A stretch of 64,000 nucleotides of DNA, from positions 59,442 through 123,441 of the forward strand of contig CACLYO010000003.1 in the NCBI GenBank assembly GCA_902611145.1. The letters are read 5' to 3'. This document shows, piece by piece, positions 45,508 through 54,154 of this stretch. The notes below the pieces were generated by a model. That model ran no database searches. It had not been told where the DNA came from and was given only the letters and a program-made list of their open reading frames with translations. Position numbers and translations under genes: made by a program. Numbering within the stretch: position 1 is the stretch's first letter; each line of letters starts with the position of its first letter. Source of the stretch: an uncultured Pelagibacteraceae bacterium. GTDB lineage: Bacteria; Pseudomonadota; Alphaproteobacteria; Pelagibacterales; Pelagibacteraceae.

Positions 45508-46743
45508 TTATCTATCTGACCACTTAGGTATTGGATGTACTAACTCAGCTGCCGCCCATTTAGTTGGAGCTACAACTTTATTCTCACATTTATCACCTTC
45601 ACATCGTACTTGAAACAATACCATTGGTTTAGCAATATTTTGTCCTGCGGGACTAAATTTTATATTACCATAGAATGTCTGCATATCAGTTTTTGACAAT
45701 GCATCTCTAACTTTATCTTTATCTAAAGAGTTAGCTCTTTCGAAAGCATCTTTCCATACTAACAAAGCTGCAGACGATTCTGCTGCTTGATATGGAGGAG
45801 CATATCCGAACTCAGCTTTAAATTCTTTGTCATATTTAATTCCATCTCCAAAGAACTTATCTTTATAAGATAACGTTTTATGCCATTGTGCTGCACATAA
45901 TGCATATTCAGAGTTTTTGCCATGTTGTTTTGCAAGCTTAGAAGCATCACAGTGTGTCATTGCAAGCATCTTAACATCAACTTTCATTTCAGCTATTTGT
46001 CTAATTGCTGTCAAAGCACCTTTCGAGTGACCTGATACAACTAACACATCTGGCTTAGTTGCTTTAACTTTAGCCAATGTAGCTGCCATATCATTTAGTT
46101 CTTTAGGAAGCTTGTCATCAATAGTAATCTTTGATCCAGTTCTTTTAGCTGCATCAACAACTCCTATTCTAACATCTTGAGAAAAGGCATCTTGTTCAAA
46201 TGCCATTGCTATTTTTATTGGTTTGCCACCATTTTTCTCAACTGCCAAATCAATAGCTACTTCTAAATATTGATTTGCTGCAGATAATACTGCAAAAAGA
46301 TACTTATATCCTTTTGTAAATAATGATCTAGATGCACCATTTGCTTCAACCATAGGAATTTTATTTTCCTCAGTTACTGGAGCTATGGCTTTAGTTAAAC
46401 CTGAGCTGTAAGGCCCAAGCATATACTGAACACCATCTTGTTTAATTAATCTTTCCGCAAGTTGAGCTGCTCTTCCTGAATTTGATTCATCATCATAATA
46501 AATAATGTCAAATTTATAAGTTTTTCCACCAACTTTAATGCCACCCATGCTATTAATTCTATCAACAGCAAAGTTATATCCATTTTTAGTATGTTCTCCG
46601 TTAGTAGAGTATTTCCCTGTTAAAGAAACAGCTGCACCTAAAATAATTTTGTCTCCAACAACTTTAGCTAAAGAAATCGTTGTAGTAGATAATAAAAGTG
46701 CAATTGCAGAAACAAATGTAATTATAAAGTTTTTTATTTTCAT
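45508..46743 (-). CDS. livJ: branched-chain amino acid-type ABC binding protein, second set
   Basis: 411 residues with a signal peptide and the mature start VVGDKIILGAAVSLTGKYSTNGEHTKNGY, the classic amino acid/amide receptor opening. Cysteines late in the protein (CEGDKCE) may form a disulfide. It heads the run of the second Liv set plus glaH. A strong RBS, AGGAGGAA, precedes the ATG. Ligand unknown; glutarate or a lysine-related acid is possible given glaH. Confidence 0.9.
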   Translation of the reverse strand: MKIKNFIITFVSAIALLLSTTTISLAKVVGDKIILGAAVSLTGKYSTNGEHTKNGYNFAVDRINSMGGIKVGGKTYKFDIIYYDDESNSGRAAQLAERLIKQDGVQYMLGPYSSGLTKAIAPVTEENKIPMVEANGASRSLFTKGYKYLFAVLSAANQYLEVAIDLAVEKNGGKPIKIAMAFEQDAFSQDVRIGVVDAAKRTGSKITIDDKLPKELNDMAATLAKVKATKPDVLVVSGHSKGALTAIRQIAEMKVDVKMLAMTHCDASKLAKQHGKNSEYALCAAQWHKTLSYKDKFFGDGIKYDKEFKAEFGYAPPYQAAESSAALLVWKDAFERANSLDKDKVRDALSKTDMQTFYGNIKFSPAGQNIAKPMVLFQVRCEGDKCENKVVAPTKWAAAELVHPIPKWSDR

Positions 46744-46839
46744 TTATTCCTCCTCTTTACTTAATTAATTATTTAGCAATTAAACTATTAATTGACCAAA
46801 AAAACAACATACCATTATTTATTTGTAGTATATTAAAAA

Positions 46840-47454
46840 CTAAAATTGTTGGGTAATTGCAATAATTATTGCAATTATTATTAGTACACACGCTGAAATT
46901 GTGTTTATTACTTTTGGATTTGCTTTTATCCAGACTATTAATTTATTAGCAAGAATTGCATAACCAATTAAAGATAAAAAATCTAAAACAATATAAGTTG
47001 TAATTAATATTAAAAATTGTGAAATATAATTTGCATTAAAATTTATGAACTGTGGAAATATTAATGGAAAAAACATCCATGCTTTTGGGCTTGTTCCAGC
47101 AACTAAAAAACCATCTTTAAAGAAAGAAAAAATAGATTTTTCATTTTTTGCTGATGAATTTATATTTTTTGGTGCACTGTTATAAATATCGTAAGCTAAA
47201 TAAACTAAATAAAGTATTCCTATCCACTTAAATGTGTTTAAAAAATTAGGATTATCTAAAAAAAAAGATCCAATTACAAAAATTACTAAAGTTCCTTGGA
47301 CTAAATTTGCAGTGACATCACCTAAAGCTGTCCATACACAACTTTTAATACCATAATTCATTGAATATGAAATAATCACAATTCGTGGCGTTCCTGGTGT
47401 AATAAATAAAAATAAAATTATCTGTAAAAAAAGGAAATATTCTAAGGGGAGCAT
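46840..47454 (-). CDS. LysE/RhtB family exporter, divergent
   Basis: 204 residues, about six membrane helices; the family motif appears in the variant form FITPGTPRIVIISYSMNYG rather than PGPN. Amino acid or small-molecule efflux is the likely role. Its start region lies behind a hairpin that pairs the only Shine-Dalgarno-like GGG (see 47464-47510). No obvious operon partner; the glutaredoxin gene is divergent. Confidence 0.82.
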   Translation of the reverse strand: MLPLEYFLFLQIILFLFITPGTPRIVIISYSMNYGIKSCVWTALGDVTANLVQGTLVIFVIGSFFLDNPNFLNTFKWIGILYLVYLAYDIYNSAPKNINSSAKNEKSIFSFFKDGFLVAGTSPKAWMFFPLIFPQFINFNANYISQFLILITTYIVLDFLSLIGYAILANKLIVWIKANPKVINTISACVLIIIAIIIAITQQF

Positions 47455-47463
47455 TTTCGTGGA

Positions 47464-47510
47464 TAGCCCTAAAAAACCGGGAGCTAAAGATGGCTAGATA
47501 GGACTATCTA
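47464..47510 (-). promoter_or_regulatory. candidate translational-control leader of the LysE-type gene
   Basis: Just upstream of the ATG (47454), CCC in TAGCTCCC pairs with GGG of AGGGCTA (47464-47469 / 47480-47486), the only ribosome-site-like stretch. Immediately 5' of it is a perfect 7-bp hairpin, TAGATAG / CTATCTA (47495-47510). The island is GC-richer than its surroundings. This could be a riboswitch or attenuator; no known class recognised. Confidence 0.4.
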
Positions 47511-47587
47511 AATTTGATAATATCATAGACATATAGATTTGCATTATTTTTTTTTTTAAATTTATTGAATTTTTATAAAAAGTTATT

Positions 47588-47601
47588 GACCAAAATGGGT
47601 C
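47588..47601. promoter_or_regulatory. palindromic operator candidate upstream of glutaredoxin
   Basis: GACCAAAATGGGTC, with GACC/GGTC arms, lies about 50 bp upstream of grx and within its likely promoter. It matches 11 of 14 positions of the CCCATTATGGG-type motif found in the pilus region. Confidence 0.35.
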
Positions 47602-47648
47602 TTGCAATCCTGTATGGTAAAAATGGAAAAAATGACTATATATAAAAT

Positions 47649-47903
47649 ATGAAAAATATAATTATGTATACAGGTCCGATGTGCAATTTTTGCGATGCGG
47701 CAAAAAGGTTGTTTTCTAGAAATAATATAAAATATCAAGAAATAGATATCTCAACTAAAGATGGTCTAATAGATGAAATGATTAAAAAAGCAAATGGGAA
47801 AAGAACTATACCTCAAATATTTTTCGATAATCTTCATATTGGTGGTTACCAAGAATTAAGAGCTTTAGAAAAAAATGGTGAACTAAATAATTTATTAGAA
47901 TAA
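47649..47903 (+). CDS. grxC: glutaredoxin (GrxC type)
   Basis: 84 residues. Active site CNFC (residues 11-14 region, GPMCNFCDAAKRLF), then RTIPQIFFDN with the cis-Pro and IGGYQELRALEKNGEL at the glutathione-binding end. The second active-site sequence differs from the usual CPYC. It reduces disulfides with glutathione in the cytoplasm. Convergent with the lipoprotein gene. Confidence 0.93.
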   Translation: MKNIIMYTGPMCNFCDAAKRLFSRNNIKYQEIDISTKDGLIDEMIKKANGKRTIPQIFFDNLHIGGYQELRALEKNGELNNLLE

Positions 47904-47915
47904 ATTAAAATTATT

Positions 47916-48227
47916 TTACTTAAAAACACTAAAAGGATCTCGATAACAATCAATACCGTCTAGCGTATCAAAAAAAATTTCACTTAAATCAGAACTATGA
48001 ATTGTTTGACATTCTCTAATATCACTATTTCCAAGTGAAGTTATCATTGTATTTGTATCAATTTTATTAAATGCTTTTTTAAATCCGTATGACATAGCAA
48101 CTGAATTTCCAGCTTGCATAACACTTCCTGATTTTGCTAATGTATAAGTCGGTCCAACGAATGAAGTAGACTGGGCACACCCATTTAAAAGTACTATTCC
48201 AAGCAATAAAACTAATATTCTATTCAT
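47916..48227 (-). CDS. small lipoprotein of unknown function
   Basis: 103 residues with a lipoprotein signal peptide ending LLNGC (Cys17). The mature part has two late cysteines (IRECQTIHSS, GIDCYRDPF) that could form a disulfide. I recognise no family. It precedes the CHASE2-SpoIIE gene by 80 bp but the upstream transcript direction is the same, so it is downstream of it only if transcribed through. Confidence 0.7.
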   Translation of the reverse strand: MNRILVLLLGIVLLNGCAQSTSFVGPTYTLAKSGSVMQAGNSVAMSYGFKKAFNKIDTNTMITSLGNSDIRECQTIHSSDLSEIFFDTLDGIDCYRDPFSVFK

Positions 48228-48306
48228 ATCTCCCTAATATGATTATTTAATAAAGTATTCTGAAAAATGAAAGAAATAAACTAAAAAATACTATTTTATA
48301 ACCATT

Positions 48307-50394
48307 TTAGGCTTTTTTTTCAGTATCTTCTTTCTTTTTTTTGATTGGTTTAACAAGTTCAGTATTTTGAAGATCAAGTGCAAGACATGTTATATCGTCT
48401 CTCAACTTTTCCGCACCCCAGTTTAATTCATTAGCAATGGAGTCTACTAATTTTTTTGGAGTTATATTGTCTAAAGTTGTAACAATTCTTTGCACTCCTT
48501 CAGCACCTAACTCTTCTCCATTCTTCAAATATCCTTCAGTTACACCATCAGTATAAACCACAAATGTTTTATCTTTTAAATTAATAGTTTTTGATTTTAC
48601 CATAGACTCAGCAAAATATTTTATAATACCTATAGGTGGAAGTTCCGATTTAATAAATTCAAAATTTTTATCTCTATCAAAAACCATTATACTTTCATGA
48701 CCTGCATTTACAAAAGTTACATCACCAGTTTCTATATTAAATTTACCAAACACAGCTGTAACGAACATTCCTTTGAATTTTGCTTCTACTAGTTCATTAT
48801 TTACCCCAAAAACAACTTTTTCCAATGGATACGATAGATTTGAAAGCGTTCTAAATATTGATGATGCTTTTGCCATGTACATTCCAGCTTTAATTCCTTT
48901 TCCAGAAACGTCTGCTAATGTAAAAAAATATTCATTTTTATTTACACCAACAACATCAAAATAATCACCAGACACGTCTCTTGCTGGAACGTTTGTTGCA
49001 TAAATAAAATTTTCAAATCTTGAAATATCTGGAAATAAGCTTTTCTGTACTTCTCCCGCTAGCTCTCTTTCTTTTAATAATTTTGCTTCTTTTTGAAGGT
49101 TTGCTAATGCGATTTTATTTTCTTCTACAAATCTAAAATAGAGTCCAGTCAAAAATGTTATTGTAAGCATAAATATAGGATAGCTAATATCTACTAGTTC
49201 TGATCTAAATAAAAATATACCAAAGCCAATTAACACAACTAAAACAAAACTTCCAAAGAATATCGATAAACTAAATTTAGGTTTTATTTTTTGAGAGAAA
49301 AAAAACGTAATACAAGCAACTAAAATTGAAAATAATAGTTCAAATATATAAGTGTTTGGATTCCGAACTAGATAACTTTCATCTAAAATATTTTCTATTA
49401 CATTTGCATGAACTTCAACTCCGGGTATTGTGACACCTAATGGAGTTTTAACTAAATCGAATAAACCTTGGGCGGAAGCTCCTATTAAAACATACTTATT
49501 TTTAAATTTTGACTCTTCAAATTTTCCATCAAATACTGAACTGGCAGAGATGTACTGATTTTTTTGCGATTCTTTATATCTAATCCAAATAATTCCATTT
49601 GGGTCTGAAGAGACTTTATGTGGTCTTGAACTTATTCTCGTAATTCCAACTTCATTTAATTCTACATATAAATTTTTTTGATTATTCCCGACCCGAACCA
49701 TTTCGAGCCCCATTGTAGGATATAATTTATTTTGAAAACGAACTATCAATGGTAGTGAACGAATAATACCATCTGTTTGATCCAAAAAAGAAATAGATCC
49801 TAATCCTTTTGCGCTCTTTTCTAATTTTTCAAGTGAACCAATCGAGTAAGGATAAGCATACGTAAATTCTTTAGGATCACCTCCTTTAGAAAGAAATCTT
49901 GCTTTAGCAGATCTGTCATAAGTTCCGTGTGAAGAAACATTACTTCCTAATACTGCAATAACAGATTTAGATTTTTCTAAACCTTCTCTAAATACTTCAT
50001 CATGACCTTTAATATTTTGTAGTTGTGCAACATCGGTTGGTATTAAATTATATGATTTAATTATTTCTTCTGGAGATTGTTTATCTTTTTCAGTAAAAAA
50101 AACATCAAAACCAATTGCTTTTGGTTCGGTTGCGTGAACTTTATCTATGATTTTTGCAAAAACACTTCTGCTCCAAGGAAATTGTCCAAACTTACTTAAG
50201 CTTTTTTCATCTATATCAATAATTACAACGCTTGAATCTTGTTTCTTTAAGGGAAAAGTCTTTTGATACAAATCAAAACTTATATAAGAAATTGATTTTA
50301 TGAAGCTAGGATTAGCAATTTTTAAAGCTATTAATATAATCAATAGTACAAAAAATATTAAATAGTTTTGGTATTTTATCAATAAAGATTTCAC
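48307..50394 (-). CDS. CHASE2 sensor - SpoIIE (PP2C) phosphatase
   Basis: 695 residues. One membrane helix (about 11-28) precedes an extracytoplasmic CHASE2 domain (about 40-345); three helices follow (345-420), then a short coiled coil (about 423-452), then a SpoIIE/PP2C domain (455-680). Metal-binding motifs are intact: RDVSGDYFD (473-480), LADVSGKGIKAG (Asp495), FVNAGHE, YTDGVTEG (Asp616) and RDDITC (Asp666/667). RsbU-like enzymes dephosphorylate STAS antagonists; the STAS and kinase genes at 54.8-55.5 kb are likely partners. The FecR gene lies 69 bp upstream. Confidence 0.93.
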   Translation of the reverse strand: MKSLLIKYQNYLIFFVLLIILIALKIANPSFIKSISYISFDLYQKTFPLKKQDSSVVIIDIDEKSLSKFGQFPWSRSVFAKIIDKVHATEPKAIGFDVFFTEKDKQSPEEIIKSYNLIPTDVAQLQNIKGHDEVFREGLEKSKSVIAVLGSNVSSHGTYDRSAKARFLSKGGDPKEFTYAYPYSIGSLEKLEKSAKGLGSISFLDQTDGIIRSLPLIVRFQNKLYPTMGLEMVRVGNNQKNLYVELNEVGITRISSRPHKVSSDPNGIIWIRYKESQKNQYISASSVFDGKFEESKFKNKYVLIGASAQGLFDLVKTPLGVTIPGVEVHANVIENILDESYLVRNPNTYIFELLFSILVACITFFFSQKIKPKFSLSIFFGSFVLVVLIGFGIFLFRSELVDISYPIFMLTITFLTGLYFRFVEENKIALANLQKEAKLLKERELAGEVQKSLFPDISRFENFIYATNVPARDVSGDYFDVVGVNKNEYFFTLADVSGKGIKAGMYMAKASSIFRTLSNLSYPLEKVVFGVNNELVEAKFKGMFVTAVFGKFNIETGDVTFVNAGHESIMVFDRDKNFEFIKSELPPIGIIKYFAESMVKSKTINLKDKTFVVYTDGVTEGYLKNGEELGAEGVQRIVTTLDNITPKKLVDSIANELNWGAEKLRDDITCLALDLQNTELVKPIKKKKEDTEKKA

Positions 50395-50463
50395 ATTGAG
50401 AATGTAACCAGATTAAATTTAAAGTAAATGAACTAAAGAATAGCTATTTTAAGGATTATTTAT

Positions 50464-51882
50464 TTATCTTTTCTTCTTTTTTCTTTTCTTTTTATTTTTC
50501 TTTACTTTTTTCTTAACAATTTTCTTTCTCTTAACTACCTTTTTCTTCTTTTTCTTCTTAACTACTTTTTTCTTCTTTTTTTTAGGTTTCTTTTTAGCTT
50601 TTTTCTTTTTAGGTTTTTTCTTTTTAGCTTTTTTCTTAGGTTTTTTCTTTTTAGCTTTTTTCTTAGGTTTTTTCTTAGTAGCTTTTTTCTTTTTAGCTTT
50701 TTTCTTAGTAGCTTTTTTCTTTGTAGCTTTTTTCTTAGTAGCTTTTTTCTTTTTTCCTTTTTTCTTTGTAGCTTTTTTATCTTTTTTCTTTTTACCTTTT
50801 TTGTTTTTAGCCTTTTTACCTTTTTTCTTTTTACCTTTTTTATTTTTAGCTTTTTTCTTTTTCTTTTTCTTCTTATCTTTAGGTTCTACTACTTTAGGCT
50901 CTTTTATTTTTGGTTCTACTACTTTAGGTTCTACTACTTTTGGTTCCGCTATTTCTGGTTCTGCTATTTCTGGTTCTGCTATTTCTGGTTCTGCTGTTTC
51001 TTGTTCTGCTGTTTCTTCCATAATTTCTTCATCAGCTATTTCTAAATCAGAAACATCTTCTCCTCTTTCTTTTAATAAAACAATTCTTTGCTCTTTATCT
51101 TTTTTAAGATTTTCTTTAATTAAAGTTTTTATTTCTTCTTTTTCGAAACCTTGTTCTTTTAATTCTTTTCTAATTTTTTTTCTTAATTCTTTTCTTTCTT
51201 CTTTTGAAGCTCCATCAAGTTTTGCAACCTTCAGCGCTCTCATTTTCTTCTTGAATTTTTTTAATTGGTTTTTCGTAATTCTTTTAGCTTGTCCAGGTGC
51301 TTTACCTTTTTGCATACTGGAAATACTGTAAGGTTTATTTAACATTGTATTTCCAAACTTATTACCAACAAGTACAGCGCCGGGTCTTAAACCTAATGTA
51401 TTATTTTTTCCTGGTCCTATTAATAATGTATCAGTTCTTTTATTAGATACTATCGTTTGAAATTCTGTTCCTCTTGATCCTAAAGTTCCTTCTGGAACTT
51501 CGACAGTTAATGCCTCAGGATTTTTTTTGCTGATTAAGCCTGAAATTACTTTTAAGCTTCCTTGTTTAACACTTGCTACGATTTTTCCATCATTAGTAGC
51601 AGGATCATAAATAAAAGTGTCCATTACAACTTCTGAATCTGACCCAATTGTAAATGTTGATTGATCAAGCAAAAGAAGCTGTGTCCCTGATCCTTCTGCA
51701 GCATAAATTGTTTCATTTAAATAGATTTTATCTCCAGGTTTAAGTTCTCTCGTTTCAGTTTTAACTGTTCCTGATACTGCGCCTACAATCCCAACTAATT
51801 GTTTTTCAATGCTCAACTCTTGTGCTTGAGAAGCATTTAAAAGTAATAAAAATCCAAAAACTAATGATAAAATTCTTTTCAT
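50464..51882 (-). CDS. secreted FecR-domain protein with lysine-rich tail
   Basis: 472 residues. A signal peptide (cut near SQA) is followed by a FecR domain (about 30-175; AAEGSGTQLLLLDQSTFTIGS, EVPEGTLGSRGTEFQT). A charged helical part (200-290) leads to an EPEIA/EPKVV five-residue repeat (293-335), then a tail of 137 residues (336-472) that is almost only Lys with Ala, Gly, Pro, Thr and Arg. The tail must be strongly cationic, suited to binding DNA, LPS or another polyanion outside the inner membrane. FecR-type domains often pair with CHASE2 sensors, as here. Its coding strand is nearly all purine at the 3' end. Confidence 0.85.
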   Translation of the reverse strand: MKRILSLVFGFLLLLNASQAQELSIEKQLVGIVGAVSGTVKTETRELKPGDKIYLNETIYAAEGSGTQLLLLDQSTFTIGSDSEVVMDTFIYDPATNDGKIVASVKQGSLKVISGLISKKNPEALTVEVPEGTLGSRGTEFQTIVSNKRTDTLLIGPGKNNTLGLRPGAVLVGNKFGNTMLNKPYSISSMQKGKAPGQAKRITKNQLKKFKKKMRALKVAKLDGASKEERKELRKKIRKELKEQGFEKEEIKTLIKENLKKDKEQRIVLLKERGEDVSDLEIADEEIMEETAEQETAEPEIAEPEIAEPEIAEPKVVEPKVVEPKIKEPKVVEPKDKKKKKKKKAKNKKGKKKKGKKAKNKKGKKKKDKKATKKKGKKKKATKKKATKKKATKKKAKKKKATKKKPKKKAKKKKPKKKAKKKKPKKKKAKKKPKKKKKKVVKKKKKKKVVKRKKIVKKKVKKNKKKRKKKKR

Positions 51883-51927
51883 AAGTAAAATTTATATAAT
51901 AAATATAGTATGTTTAAAGTATTTTTT

Positions 51928-51941
51928 AAACCATAATGGGC
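51928..51941 (-). promoter_or_regulatory. shared palindromic operator candidate upstream of FecR gene
   Basis: On the minus strand GCCCATTATGGTTT, about 46 bp upstream of the FecR ATG. Two other copies of the motif, at 54743 and 63794, lie before other pilus-block genes. The dyad is CCCAT-T-ATGGG with one mismatch here. Confidence 0.55.
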
Positions 51942-51990
51942 GATTAATTTGCTGCTTTTTTGTTATAAAACGTAGTTTATTCATATTTTT

Positions 51991-53700
51991 TTACTTATTT
52001 AGGTGAAATGATTTAGAAAAACTAATTGAAAAAGAATCAGAAACATAGTCATAATTCATGATATTTGCTTCCGAAATTGTCTTTTCATATCCAAGGGTCA
52101 TACTGATTTCATTTTTAGGATCAAGCCAAGGAATTAGCTCACCTACAGCTTTAACCATAATAATATCAAAAGCATTTACTACATCTGATCTTAACAATGT
52201 GTTTACGCTAGTATCTTCTTTTTTGTAATCATTCCAAGTTAAACCATCACCTACAGAAACATATGCCCATGGAAAATTAAAGTTTACTCTAAAATTTAAA
52301 TCATAACTTTCAGCATCATTTCCAGCATCTATTTTTGTATCTGTGTCGGTGTATCCTAAGCCTGTAGACATTGAAATTAGTTCATTTAATATAAAATCAT
52401 GTCCTAAAGTAAAACCATGAGAGGTCGCATTTGTTTCGTCGGCAGTTGTATCAGTTGTGTTTCTATTATTTTTTGCATCGGAATAAGAATATCCATAGTT
52501 ATATGTACTTCGATCTCCAGCTGGAAAAGATCCCCCAATTCCATACATAAAAGAAAAAGCGGTTGCATCATCTTTATTGTCAGTTTTACTTGTTATTAAA
52601 TATGGAGATAAAGCTTGATTGGCTACAGTTGTGTCTAAAGAAAAAGTTAATGTATAACTTTCAAAATCATCACTTGTTTCGACATTTTGACGAGAGTCTG
52701 AAACGGCTGCATTAATACTAAATGCAGAGCCTTCTCCTACCGTTCTAGATGCGGTTAGAGCTAGACCTTGAGTATATGTTCTATCGAACATAGGGGAATT
52801 AAAAGCTTTAACTTCACCCTCGCTATCTTGAAGTCTTCTTTTTGAAACACTGTTTACGTTATTATTTTGCGTAGCACCAATTGAAACTTCTGCATAATAA
52901 TTCCACAATTTTGGTGCTGCTCTTGCTTTAACGTCAGCTTCAATTTCACTAACTGTTTCTAAATCTTCTGGTGTTAAATCTTCATTAGATTTAATTTCTT
53001 CAATTACAGTTAAGGCTTTATTAGGTGAGTCTGCTTGTACTAAAACTGAAAGTAAATATAGTTTTATTTCAACATTATCTGGATAAAGCATGCTTAGTCT
53101 TTCCAAAGTTGCAATAGTTTGTTTATAGTTTCCCATTTTACTTTGTTGTTGTGCATATTTTAAATTCAAATCTAAATCATTTGGTTTTAACAAAATTTGC
53201 ATGTAGGTAATATTTTTGTCTGAAGAACCTGGAATTAATTTTTCTTCACCATCAACAATAATAGTTTTTGTACTTATTTTTTCTGCTGCAACCTTTATAG
53301 TTTCTTCAACTTTAGGAACATCTACTATTCTTGGAATAGGTGCTTTTAATTGAATTTTTTGTTTTTCTTCTTCTGGTACTTTTGCAACGATTAGTTCTTT
53401 ATCTATAGAAAAATTTTCTTCAATTAAAAAAGTATTATTTTTTGAATTCTGGTAATCAATTTTTTCTTTAATTAACGATACATTTTTTAAAAGTTTTTTT
53501 TCTAGTATATTAGAATTTAATTTTGGTAGTTCAAAAGATAAGTTGGAAAAATTTTCATTCTTAGCACCAGCTGGTATTGTTTGCATTGTTTCTGAAAATA
53601 AAGACAACAAAGCTATCGCAAATAAAAAAGGTATGATAGATAAAGATTTAGTTTTTTTTTTAATTGCAAGTTTTTTTTTTAATTTTTTTTTTTTTTTCAT
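51991..53700 (-). CDS. TPR plus beta-barrel outer-membrane protein
   Basis: 569 residues. The N-terminal 18 residues are almost all Lys before a hydrophobic signal segment (SIIPFLFAIALLSLF). A proline-rich part and TPR-like repeats follow (PNDLDLNLKYAQQQSKMGNYKQ), then from about residue 270 alternating aromatic/hydrophobic beta-strands (YAEVSIGATQNNNVNS; YTLTFSLDTTV; YDLNFRVNFNFPWAYVSVGDGL) up to the end, suggesting a beta-barrel as in TPR-barrel modifier/transport proteins. Just after the start codon the coding strand holds runs of 15, 10 and 10 A. It sits between the pilins and the FecR gene. Confidence 0.75.
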   Translation of the reverse strand: MKKKKKLKKKLAIKKKTKSLSIIPFLFAIALLSLFSETMQTIPAGAKNENFSNLSFELPKLNSNILEKKLLKNVSLIKEKIDYQNSKNNTFLIEENFSIDKELIVAKVPEEEKQKIQLKAPIPRIVDVPKVEETIKVAAEKISTKTIIVDGEEKLIPGSSDKNITYMQILLKPNDLDLNLKYAQQQSKMGNYKQTIATLERLSMLYPDNVEIKLYLLSVLVQADSPNKALTVIEEIKSNEDLTPEDLETVSEIEADVKARAAPKLWNYYAEVSIGATQNNNVNSVSKRRLQDSEGEVKAFNSPMFDRTYTQGLALTASRTVGEGSAFSINAAVSDSRQNVETSDDFESYTLTFSLDTTVANQALSPYLITSKTDNKDDATAFSFMYGIGGSFPAGDRSTYNYGYSYSDAKNNRNTTDTTADETNATSHGFTLGHDFILNELISMSTGLGYTDTDTKIDAGNDAESYDLNFRVNFNFPWAYVSVGDGLTWNDYKKEDTSVNTLLRSDVVNAFDIIMVKAVGELIPWLDPKNEISMTLGYEKTISEANIMNYDYVSDSFSISFSKSFHLNK

Positions 53701-53719
53701 TAAGCAAAAACAATTTTAT

Positions 53720-54118
53720 TTATTCCCCCCAAGTACCGTTATAATCTAGGGTTATAGTTGTTGTGCCATCACTTGCTCTAATAAGATAGCCTCCTCCACT
53801 AGTTTCAGTACACATTTCGTAACCTACATTTTCTGCAATCACATCTCCTCCACCCATTAGATTTGTTTCAATATTGTTTGAAGTCGTACTGTTCATAACA
53901 CATATGCCATCTTCCTCTTGAATGTAGTATGATCCCTCATTAGAATAATATTCACTTTGCGCTAATGAAATTGTTTGCATCGCACTTTTTACAGCACTTG
54001 TTTTTGAAGCAGAAACATAACCCTTGTATGAAACTAGTCCAACTGCTGATAGTATACCTATAATTGCTACAACTACTAAAACCTCTATTAAACTAAATCC
54101 AGAGGTTCTAGTAGTCAT
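53720..54118 (-). CDS. type IV prepilin, second
   Basis: 132 residues. Short leader MTTRTSG with the peptidase site before FSLIEVLVVVAIIGILSAV (Glu+5 present), then an N-terminal helix and a globular domain with two Cys (ICVMN... and ...MCTET) that could form the C-terminal disulfide loop. Minor or alternative pilin. 36 bp downstream of the first pilin gene. Confidence 0.88.
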   Translation of the reverse strand: MTTRTSGFSLIEVLVVVAIIGILSAVGLVSYKGYVSASKTSAVKSAMQTISLAQSEYYSNEGSYYIQEEDGICVMNSTTSNNIETNLMGGGDVIAENVGYEMCTETSGGGYLIRASDGTTTITLDYNGTWGE

Positions 54119-54154
54119 AAATAGTTTTTTAACAAAGTCTAGATAGCGTTAGAA

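Noticed and set aside
47464..47510. tRNA or SAM-II-type riboswitch
   Set aside because: No cloverleaf arms, no CCA end, and the stems do not follow the SAM-II pseudoknot pattern.
50464..50880. Frameshifted or chimeric 3' end of the FecR gene
   Set aside because: The lysine-rich frame stays open without interruption, keeps the same repeat register and ends at a normal stop, so it looks like a real tail.
50801..51331. 176-codon plus-strand frame opposite the FecR gene
   Set aside because: It is the complement of a lysine-rich, low-complexity region. The product is a Phe/Ser/Leu-rich artefact with no domain, and the opposite strand has a clear signal peptide and FecR domain.
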